Translations under genes and position numbers: made by a program
NCBI GenBank assembly: GCA_016490735.1
Contig: JAEMWC010000345.1
Location: forward strand, 735,001 to 799,000
Direction of reading: 5' to 3'
Length of the DNA: 64,000 bases
Origin: Pachyseris speciosa
Taxonomy: Eukaryota; Cnidaria; Anthozoa; Scleractinia; Pachyseridae
The notes under the pieces: generated by a model
What the model saw: the letters and a program-made list of their open reading frames with translations, nothing else
Database searches by the model: none
Told to the model about the DNA's origin: nothing
Shown: piece after piece, positions 33,301-45,300 of the stretch
Layout: every line of letters begins with the position of its first letter
Numbering within the stretch: the stretch's first letter is position 1

Positions 33301-36300
33301 TTTCGATACCCAGAAGTGTACGCCACTCGAGTTTAAGGCCTTTTTCTGTTCTGGTCACGTGACTTACCAAATATGGAACCTTGTGACTCGAAAATCTTGT
33401 AAACCTTTTTGATTGTAAAAACATAGCCAGGCAGCTTGCCTGTGCAAGTTAGGGTTTCCAAGATATGAGGGTTGGCAACTTTCCATAGCAACAATGTTAG
33501 CTAATTTTGTAGTTAAGTTAGTCCCCCTTAAGTTTGATTAATCGCCCTTACAGTACCGCTCAAAAGTAAGTTGACAGTCTCGACTCGATCCTTGAAACTC
33601 GATTCGCACATCTCGAACGTCGAGACGTTCAAGTTTTGAGACGCAAGTATCGAGGATCAAGCATCGAGAATCGAGAAACAACATGTGCAAACTCGAAGAA
33701 GTTTGAGGAAACGATTTATCTCTCAAAGAAACAACAATAGCCGTTTGCACGCAAACTTGAAATATCAGTCCCTCGCAATACAGTGAATAAGACCGTAAAC
33801 GAGAAGGAAAGAACTGTGTGTTTTGTTATCGCATCCAACCGAAGTCGCATTGTCGAACTTACCTACGAAAGGAACAGAATTCGATCGAAACTTCTAGCAG
33901 CAAAGCAAAATTTCGTACATACTTGTTCGGATTTTCGAAGAGATTTTGTCTTTGAAAAGCTTTTTGCAAATATTTCAATTCTCTCAGTTTCATGACCTGA
34001 CATGACATGGCAACCGTATCACTGTTTAATGTTTTACTGAGCAGATCCGCATAAACAACACTCAATTGCAAAGAAATAACTCTTCTTTAGACGGCACATC
34101 AAAATCAGTTTTATATTGAATTTCATCCTTGTAGAAAGAGTATTTTGCCATTATTTTCAGTCGTCTCTGTAGGCCTTGTAGAACCAGAGATATCACTATT
34201 TTATGTTTGCCGTGACGCCAAAAATCTTCGCTCACTGGTGTGTACTAAAAATAACAACACAATTAAGACTTTACTTGCTAAGAAATAACTCTTTTTTAGA
34301 CAGCGCATCATAAACAGTTTTATATCGAATTTCAGTCTTGAAGAAAGAGTATTTTAGCGTTTCAATCGTCTTTGTACACCTTGTAGAACCGGAGATATCA
34401 ATATTTTATGTTTGCCGTGACGCCAAAACTCTTCGCTCGCTGGTGCTTACTAAAAATAGCAACACAATTAAGATTTTACTTGCAAAGAAATCACTCTTTT
34501 AGATGGCGCATCATAAACAGTTATAAATTGAATTTCAGCCTTGAAGAAAGCGTATTTTGCCGTTTTAATCGTCTCTGTACACCTTGTAGAACCGGAGATA
34601 TCACTATTTTGTTTGCCATGACACCAAAAATTCGCGCTGGTTTTGCTGCATGCTAAAATTAACATGGTAGGCTTTGAGGCTATTCTTTTCTCCACACCAA
34701 AAGTTCAGCTAAAAATCACTGCTTTGAAAATTCATTCTTTCAAAATTTCGAACAATCTAACACTGCTTCTTCGAAATTTCGAAAGAGTTTGCAAATTTTC
34801 GCCACCATATCTCAGATATCTGCGAAATTACATGCCATGCGATACGAAATTTCTGTTGAAATTTCGATGAACAGTACATGTATGTGTCAAGTGCGGTCCT
34901 TTATTCAATTTATTTCTCAAGAAATCGGTCAAGTCAACAAGCTCGATAATTTCTCGACTCGAAACTCGAAAGACTCGCCTCAAAGGTCTCGAAACTCGAC
35001 TCGAGACTCGATCCTCGAAATTTTCACGAATTGAGAATCGAGTTTCAAGACTCAAGGATCGAGACGCGAGGAACTGTCTACTTACTATTGAGCGGTACTG
35101 TACATCCCCAACTCTTTGTCCTTCCTTCATTCCTCCTTGAGAACTTGACTATAAATAATTATACAATAATTGTATAATTATTTATTATATATTGTCACCT
35201 GTTTTCGGAGCCATGTCGCTTGTCGTTTCTACCCCTTGGAAGGCGTCCCTAATTATTAGGGAGGCCTTCCAAGGGGTAGAAGCAACATGGCTCCAAAACA
35301 AGCAACAATCATCTCCCAAAACACCAACAACCGACAGAAATTGGCAGAAAACGTGTGACAGCTTGCAACAGAGACAATTCACTTTTCATTCCTCTTTGTT
35401 TTCATTGAGACAGCAACATTTGTCCCTAAACGAAACAAGCGACAGGTGGAGTCATAAACAAGCAACAAAGCAATACCAGACCACCCCTTGAAAGGCCTCA
35501 TTAAGCGTCACATGTTGTTTGTATTATCTTTTCTTCAGCTTGTCACGCTATAAACTCAAGTTCAGTCCAGATAAAGTGGACACCATGATTGTGCAGGCTA
35601 TTTCTCTCTTGGATGACCTGGACAAAGAGCTCAACAACTATATCATGCGTTGCCGTGAGTGGTATGGCTGGCATTTTCCAGAGCTGGGCAAGATAGTCAC
35701 TGATAACTTAGCTTTTGCAAAGACTGTCAAGGCAATGGGTAGGTACATAGCTTGACCAGAGCTATCTTGTACAGCATAATAAGCAAGAGCACTGCAAAGT
35801 ACTGCTCAGTAGCTTTCATTTGAATGGTCACACTTTAGGATTTCACCTACAGACTCAAAAGTTAGAACCACCTTGTACAGCATAATAAACAGCACCACAG
35901 GAAAGTACTGCTCAGTAGCTTTCATTTGAATGGTCACACTTTAGGATTTCACTTACAGACTCACAAGTTAGAACCACCTTGTACAGCATAATAAACAGCA
36001 CCACAGGAAAGTACTGCTCAGTAGCTTTCATTTGAATGGTCACACTTTAGACTTTCATCCACAGGCTCAAAAGTTAGAATCACCTTGTACACACAATAAT
36101 AAACAGTACCACAGGAAAGCACTGCTCAGTAGCTTTCATTTGAATGGTCACACTTTAGGATTTCAGCCACAGACTCAAAAGTTAGAACCACCTTGTACAG
36201 CATAATAAACAGCACCACAGGAAAGTGCTGCTAAGTAGCTTTTATTTAAATGGTCACACTTTAGGATATCACCCACAGACTCAAAAGCAAGAATGTTGTC

Positions 36301-39300
36301 AGTGAATACTGTAATTATTTTGTTTTGTTTTTGCTTAGGAACTCGTCTTAATACTGAGAAAACTGATCTGTCTGAGATTTTACCAGAGGATGTAGAAGAG
36401 GAAGTTAAAGCTGCTGCTGAGATTTCCATGGGAACAGAGGTATTTGTGTTTGCAGTTATAAGGCGGAACTCTACCTAATCTCAGTAATGATTCTGATCAT
36501 GTGGACTGTAACTTAAGGGGCACTGTTGCATAAAGGTGTTTTGAACAGTGCAGTGGAACATGTAAAAAAGTTCAGTTTCCCTTTGAAGTACTTAATAATT
36601 ATACATGCTAAAACTATTTGTGGTTGTCTATGGCCATGAACAAGATGGCATGAGATGGCAAGATGGCATGGCATGATGGCAAGAAATGAACAAGGAAGAG
36701 GAAATTGATTGCAACTTTTTCAACTTTTATCACAGTGAGTGTGTTTAGGAAAAATCGCCTTAAAGGAGCACTGTCACCAGGATTTATGCTGTTTTTGGTT
36801 CCAATTCTGCCAAAATTACTGCCTTTTACCTCTTATTGTGCAAGAAATGCTCCTACAGAATCAGCAAAATGAATTCCAATGAAATTTTAGCAGGGAGAGC
36901 TAACCATAATAATTTTTTTGGTGATTTTTCAATGCATAGCTTGAAATTTTGAAAAAACTGGCAACTTTTTTCAAATTTCAATCCATTTCCATCCTCGACA
37001 ACTTTGATGGAATATAGGAGTTTATAGTGTCAATGCAGTACTACAGTCTTTGGCAGCAAAACTAGACCATTATTTTAAGGTTTCCACTGATGTATTGACA
37101 GTTTTAAGCTTTTTAAAGTGATGGTACAATAGCATGACATTGCCCTTGAAAATAATACTAGTTTTTGTTTTGTACTAGTTTTTGTTTGATTTAATGGTCT
37201 GTAATAGAGTGTTTTCACGTGACGTTACGGTGGCCATGTTGGTGTCCCATAACATAGAAACAGCGGCCATGTTGGTGTCCCAAACTAAACCTCTGGGAAT
37301 TGAACTCTATTATTATGCAAATACTTTCTTTTGTTTCAGTAAGTAAATATGGCCGGTAGTCACGTGAATGAAAACGCTCTATAGGATAGCTTACTTGCAT
37401 TGATGATTGGAAGAACGCATTTGTACACTGTTAGCCTCAGCCTAAAGTTAAAATAATTATTCACTAATGCCAGCGGGAAGGTACCACAAATTTGAAAATT
37501 GAACAATAGACAGAGCTATAAACAGGTCATCTTCTGGTTGGAATTTGTGAATATTTATTTGTGAATATTTTACTTTAGGTCAAGAGTGACCCTGTACAAA
37601 TGCATTCTCAGTACTTTTATTAAGCGGTCATGGCAAACTTGAAACTGGACTAATCAGTCCTTTTTAGTCCTTGATACAGAACCTTCCTTGTCGTTGAGCT
37701 AAAAGTTGTTTATTAATAATTAGCATGTTGTTTGTATAATGATGATGATTAACTTATTGCTAGATGCGTCTCTTTTCTTTTAGATTTCAGATGAGGATAT
37801 TAATAACATCATCTATCTTTGTGATCAGGTAATTTCATTGTGTCCAATTCCTTGCCAGGGTCTACTTGAATTCAAAACGAGGTACACTAGATGCAAATGT
37901 GTGGAGTACATGCACCCAGGTTGAAATCAATTGGATTTTGCATAGCATTGGGTCCTGGATTCCTACAATGTACTAGGAAACATTTCAGGCTTTCCATACA
38001 TCAGTGCCTTTCTTTAATTTGCTTTAGGCTTATAGTACATATCTTTTTCAGGTGATTGAAATCACAGACTACCGTGCACAGCTGTATGACTACCTCAAGA
38101 ACCGCATGACAGCCATTGCTCCAAATTTGACAGTTCTTGTTGGGGAATTGGTTGGTGCACGACTCATCGCCCATGCAGGTTAATGTACATCCGATTATCT
38201 ATCTCTTTTAAAATTATATCATATACAGTAAATTATAAGGCAAAAAAGTGTGAAGCCTACAGACAATCATTATTAAGAATTCACCATGTTTTGATATACC
38301 TCCATGTACTTGAAACTGACTTGGAATGGCAAGCTTGGTGAAAGAGAGTCTTAAGTGTTACTTAAAAATTGATGTTGAAATTTCAAATTGCTTTAAATTA
38401 GGTTACTTCAAAATTCAGACTGCCAAAACTGTATTTATTTTTTTGTTTTAAGTAACCTTGAAAAGTCTTATCAAATTTATACAATTCTCTTCAGTGGTTA
38501 CCTTTTGCAAATAACTTGGATAGCCTAATTGTCACTTTACCTTAATTTCTTGCACTGAATCCTTCAACAACAACAACAACACCAGCTTTCTTACCAAATA
38601 ATAGTTGACCTTAATTTACAACATAATCTAATAATACAGGAAAGGTAACATTAACTCAGAATAACTGAAAAGTGAATCGAGCTGAGTAAAATTACAGTAA
38701 GTAATGTTTAAGAATAGGAGATGGTAAGTAAATTTAAAAGAATGTACTATAAAGCAAATATTGCACTTATAGCCAATATTATTATTGGCCTGACACCTGA
38801 CACATTCAGTGGCAAAGTCACAGTGTACTTAATCAGGAATTTTTTTGTAAACTTCCTCCCACACATTGGTCTATGACTGTGAAGAGGTCTTGTCTCATGA
38901 GACCTGGTGCATTGGTTGCTTTGCCGGTCAGCCAAATAAAAAACTTTGCCTTTATTTCCAGTTTTGAACTTTTTATGGGTTTCAAAACTTATGATAAACT
39001 TAGCATCATTTGGTACACAACTGAGTTAGAAGCACTGTTGGTCTCTTCCTGATTTTATATCGCAAACTGCTTTGCGGGCATGTTTACAAAGACTTACTGT
39101 GATGCAGATCAGTTTGACATCAAATCAGGAATAGACCCACACAAAAAAGGCACAATGTGTTTCAAACAGGTGCAAAGATTTATTTTAGTGAGAAAAAAAA
39201 AAGATTTTTATGTCAGGTGCACTTTAAACTTAGGATTGGCTTGTTCTCTCCCAGGTTCTCTTCTGAATTTGGCTAAGCATCCATCCTCAACCGTTCAGAT

Positions 39301-42300
39301 ACTGGGAGCTGAAAAGGCTTTATTCAGGTGGGTAGCAGGGTTCGTACAGGTTCTACAAGTCATGGAAAGTACTTGAATTTCAGTTTAGTATTTTCTGGGA
39401 CTGGAAAGTCCTGGAAAATGGTAGGAGGTCCTGGAAAATCCTGGAAACCTGTAAACTCAAGAAATAAATTTGAACAACATTGAGAGCAGCCAGATGGGGA
39501 GATCCAACAACTGCAAAATATTTAATGTGCATTATGGGTTCTCGAAAAACTTCTTTTTAGGCCTGGAAATAGCCCGTGCAGCAAGCGTTTCCGTGTGGTT
39601 TCCGAGCAAAAAAAGACTGAGGAATGGGATTTTAGGAGTTTTGGCCGCACGAAAAATGGGACAAGAACAAAAAAATAAAAGAGGGGGAAGGGGAGAGGAG
39701 CCCCCCTCCCCACTCTTTTTCATTTTTTTGGTCTGGGCCCATTTTTTGCGTGGGCAAAACATCGCAAAATTCCCTTTGCTCGGTCTATCTTTGCTAGGAA
39801 ACCACACGGAAATGCTTGCTACGCAGGCTAGCCTGGAAAAGTCCTGAAGTTTCTGAAAAAGGATAGGAACCCTGAGTATGTCCACAGAGCACAATGTTGT
39901 ACATGAACCTGATAAAGCTGTTACATTGAAGTGTAAATAATGAGCCGTGTGTTGTAAGTGATATATCCAGCACAATCAAACAATTATGAAAAAATTAATA
40001 CTTCTAGGTTTCCACAATTCTCTCCATAACTCAGTGGTTAGATCATTTCACCTGTTTGCAGATGGTCATGGATTTGTTTCCTGTCCGAGACTGGAGCATT
40101 TTTCTCATAGAAATAAAGCATTCCTTGAGAACAAACTGTATAAAGATTTCTTTTATTTTTTGTTGTAAGGCATCAATGAAATGTTCTTGCCATAAATAGC
40201 AGCTGTTTGGGTCGCTTTAAGATTAAAATAAGAACAGGAGGCAGCTACTGTTAACAAGGAACTGTGGTTTGTACATGGTTGATAGAATAAACTCTAAACA
40301 AAGAAGTGCTTTCTTCTGTTATCAACAGGGCACTCAAGACAAAACACGACACACCAAAATATGGCCTAATCTTCCATGCTTCCCTGGTTGGTCAGACAAC
40401 ACCCAAGCACAAGGGAAAGGTACTGTGTGTGCAATGTCTTAACCCAGTCTAGTAGAGTACAGTGGTGTTCAGTTGAGTGTCTAAACAAAGAAACTAAACT
40501 TGTAGGTATTTCCTGAAGATGGTTGGATGAACTTCTTAGGGTGATGTTGACAGGTGGTTCTTCAACTTCAACTTCAACTTCAACTTTATTTCAGTAAAAA
40601 AGAAAATGATCTTACAATAGACTGGCCTGCAAAATAGCAATTGCTAATCTAGGCGGCCCAGCAGAATATGAAATTAAAATGAAAAGATAAGAAAGGAAGG
40701 AATAATATTTTAAGTTACAATAATTCGTATATTTATCATTGTTTTATTTTAATTACCATTGCATCTAAGGAAAAAGACGAAAATGAAATCTACGGAGAGC
40801 GGAAAGCTTATAATTTATACAATTATAAATTACTTAACTGTGGAACCAACTTTTTAAATTATCAATGGTGTCGCAATATAGTCATTTTCTCTTTTTAAAA
40901 TATCGGAAAGCAATTCTTCCCTGCTGTCCAGTTTATTAAAAAAACTAGAAGAGCTTCGTAAACAACACAGATTTTCTCTAGTCTGTGCAGTCCTGTTCTG
41001 GAATAGTCTCGGAACAATGCTCCCTCTATTTTGTCTAACTTTGTACGTCTAGTCACTTTCCTCATCACTTATTTCATTTTCTGAAACCATGTTTTTAGAT
41101 CTCAAGGATGCTCGCTGCCAAGACTTCACTTGCTGCTCGAGTTGATGCCCTGGGTGAGGACAGTGGCACCGCAATGGGAATTGAAAACAGAGCGAAGCTT
41201 GAAATGAGGCTCAAGGCACTTGAAGAAAATCAAGTAGGAATTACTCGTGTCTAGCTATACCTTCAACAAATTTACGGTTACACTTTTATTTCAAATAGTA
41301 TTGTGTGAAGACGTTACTTGAACATGGTGTAGTTTTAAAAATTTCACTGATCTTGCTAATAATTTGTGAAGGAAATTCAAATTCAGAGGAAGGATTAAAT
41401 GTCTTCAGATTGGAAACAGATCTCAAAGTCAATTACAAAGGTTTTTCCATGACATTAATTTTTTTTTTTGCCAATATAGGTTATTCTAACCGCAATCAGT
41501 ACCAGAAATATACGTGTAGGAAACCATTTGCTTGTCCCTCTCTTTATTTTCTTTTTTTCAAAGAAGATGCATTGAATCATGTAGAGGATCTTCATTCTCC
41601 CGTTTGCAGTAGTATTGTAGAGTTTCTAAATGTTGGTGATCATTGATACGATGTTAGTGTTAGTGCTTCATTTTGTCGCTATTGGTTAATATGATAAATT
41701 AATGTGCGCTTTATAAATTGTGTTTTCAGTTGAGACGAATCAGTGGAACTGGAAAGACCAAAGCAAGAGTGGACAAGTATGAGAACAGAAGGTATGAACA
41801 GTTTGGTTGTTTGTGTGAGTTCTTTGAAAACGGCTTGTGCAAGTCCAGTTTCAGTTTTAGTCACACTTCATAAGGAAACTGGTCGATCCACCCCAGAGTC
41901 AATCCGCCTCGTATCATCCAAAGTCGATTCACCCACAATTGAGTCGATCTTTGTTTTTCTTTATAAGTTAAAAACGATCGCGAAAATGTCACAATAACGA
42001 GAAGTCATATTTTGAAATGACGTATTCTATCGCTCGAGTCATGAAAAGTCTTTTAATTAAGATCCATGCTCAAATATTTCAAATAGACATTTATTATATG
42101 GGGCGAATTGACTCAGGGTGATATGGGGTGGATCGACCGCAATTCCTTCATAAAGATTAATGCAGACATAAGTGAGAACATAGACTAACAGATGTAAACG
42201 TAATGCAAAAGGGTAACTATTTTCTGAAGAAAGTGTGTAGTGCTTAGAGGAGTTCAGGAGCTTTCAAGCCAACCAATGACAATTAAAGACGAACACAATC

Positions 42301-45300
42301 AAAAAATGAATTTTTAGATGGCGTCGAGAGGCTGTGACACATCCACCTGGGCTTAGATTGCTCAGGGGAGAGAGTTATCTATAAAGTTGTGCTTACTTTT
42401 GGTACGAGTGTTCTGAAATTTTTCATCCGCCACTAGTTCAAAAGATCAGAACAGTTTATAGGCGGAGAATACCTTCGATACTGATTGAACTGAGACTGTT
42501 ACATTGTCCAGTCGTGTTGGAAACAAGTTGCCGAAAATTACCTGTAAGCAATGCTTATGGAAATGCTGGAAATGCGTAGCTTGTTTACTGAATCAACCAA
42601 AAGTCGCGCGGGTTCGTGTCTATTTACTGAACCAATCAAATTGCTGTTTTCCAGTACTTTGTTGTTGCGGTTCTGTTCCGTGTAATCGTTTCAAACGAAA
42701 CTCGTTCTTACGCTGATAGGTTACTCGATTCTGATGAGACCAAAATTACAACGTTACCGAACTCTCATAAAATAGTTTGTCATCAGTGCCCAGTTGGTCA
42801 AAGGGCAGATAACGACATCCAGCGGATAAGTCACTATGCTGGTGATAAATATGTATTAGTTGATCTTTATCTGCCGGATAGTGATTGAATTATCCTCTGG
42901 ATAATGTTATCCGCCCTGTGACATGCTTTCCCTCCCTTCACTTCATGATCGGCAGCATTTTTTCTGTCGGGAACTTTTCGCTGTTTCTTTAAGCTCCTTC
43001 CACACGAATACGCATAATAAACGCAAACTTTCTTTAAAGCGATTTCTAGAGCGGAATTTTCGGGGTAAGCGTGAATTGTTTTTTCGGGTTTTCTTTTCGC
43101 AACTTCTGAAGATGCGTTTATAATTACAGTGGTCTGTAACAGATTTGATCTTTGCACCGCATTTCAAACAAGTGATTTTCATATTTTTCACATTCATCTT
43201 TCGAACTTATGAGAAAGCGAGTTGTTGGCAGTAGACAATTTATTTTGGCAAACGCACGCCTTAAAACGTAGTAAAAAGCTGCCAAATACCAAACGAACAC
43301 GAGACATCACTTTAATAAAACTGGGACTGTGCTTTCGAATACACCAGTTGCCGTTCCAGTGTTTTTTACGTGAGCTTCAATGTACCATGGAAAGGGGTTG
43401 TTTTCCGACTCGTTAATCTGCTGTTTCTTTTTTCACTAGCGAGGTGAAGACGTACAATCCGGCCGCAGACTCGACCATTCCTACACCCGGAAAGAAACGA
43501 AAGAGGTCAGAAGAAAATGGCGACTCCGCACCAGCTCCTAGTATACCAGTCACACCGAGCACGCCGGCTGCCGAGGAAGGTTGGTGCCTGAAAGCAAATC
43601 AAGGAAAACGATGCCCATATCATGCCCATACCTTACTTAAGAAAAGACTGGGACCGAGTAGACGTGCGAGCGATTGTGGGATCGTTTGGGGGAACGCGTA
43701 TTGCAAAGGAAAAATGGTGCCCCCCAAAACAATCCCACAATCCCTCACGCGGCACTGTCGATTCCAGTCTTTTCCAAAATGAGCTATTTTATTTATCATT
43801 TGCGAACAAAAAGCGAAATTCATGCTTATTGCTCTTTTTCTATTCCAACCGAAATGACCGGAACATTCGTGTACCATTGCCAAACCATGCCTGTTTCGCG
43901 CGCTTTTCAATGGCATTGACGGGTAAACATGTACCGTAGGTAACGTTCGAAATCCAAACGGTTTTTCTGTGCAAATGATGAATACTCTATAACTGTCTAA
44001 TGGGATGGTTGTGGATCAAATTTGAACTTCTGTAGTTGAATTTCTAAGGGTAATAACCCATCTAAGAAAACACGGAAAAAACGATACACCAGGGAAAAAT
44101 TTCAGTGACTAAAATAGGACCCAACTTAAAAGATGGAAAAACAATTTTCGTTACCCAGTTAACCCACAAACTAACCTCACCTTTGAAAAGTACTGCTCAG
44201 TAACTTTCATCTGAATGGTCACACTTTACGATTCATCCACAGACGCAAATGAGAACCACCTTGTACAGCGTAATAAACAGCACCACAGGAAAGTACTGCT
44301 CAGTAGCTTTCATCTGAATGGTCACACTTTAGGATTTCATCCACAGACTCAAATGTTAGAACCACCTTGTACAGCATAATAAACAGCACCACAGGAAAGT
44401 ACTGCTCAGTAGCTTTCATTTGAATGGTCACAGTTTAGGATTTCAACCTCAGACTCAAATGTTAGAACCGCCTTGTACAGCATAACAAACAGCACCATAG
44501 GAAAGTACTGCTCAGTAGCTTTCATTTGAATGGTCACACTTTAGGATTTCATCCACAGACTCAAAAGATAGAACCACCTTGTACAGAATAATAAACAGCA
44601 CCACAGGAAAGTACTGCTCAGTAGCTTTTATTTGGATGGTCACAATTTAAGATTTCATCCTCAGACTCAAAAGTTAAATCCACCTAATACAGCATAACAA
44701 ACAGCACCACGGGAAAGTACTGCTCAGTAGCTTTCATTTGAATAGTCACACTTTAGGATTTCATCCACAGACTCAAAATGCGAACCACCTTGTACAACAT
44801 AATGAACAGCACCACAGGAAAGTACTGCTCAGTATCTTTCATTTGAATGGTTACTTTTAATGATTTCATTCACCCTCGAATAAGTTAAGGAAGAAATTGT
44901 TTGTTTATTTCATTTTTTCTAGATGACGCAGAAACACCAGCAAAGAAATCCAAAAAGGAAAAGAAGAAGAAAAAAGACAAGGAAGCTAAACAGGCTGAAG
45001 AACAAGAGGAAGAGCAAATGGACACATCTTCCGCGGCGGTGAGAAATCTATTGTTTATTTGTTTGTTTTTTTGGGACGTAAATGATAAAGGCCTTCTATC
45101 ATACTTTATACAGTCAAAACTGAAAGTAATCGTGTATTCCTTTAGAGTAGAGCGCTTTTCAATTGAATGTCGTAAAACCAAAACCAAAGCACTTACTCTG
45201 ACCAATCACAACAGAAGTAAGCAGTCCAATGAGCCAATCAGAATACGAAGCAATTACATGTAGCCGGCGTAAAGCGCGGGAAAATACGCGCGTGCAAGTC

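Noticed and set aside
40005..40110. Functional tRNA gene
   Set aside because: A/B boxes are degenerate and arms do not pair; better read as an old SINE.
43444..43939. Longer frames extending past NOP58 exon 15
   Set aside because: Read-through into intron 15, whose sequence is a dispersed repeat; the donor at 43580 and homologous exon 16 give the proper frame.
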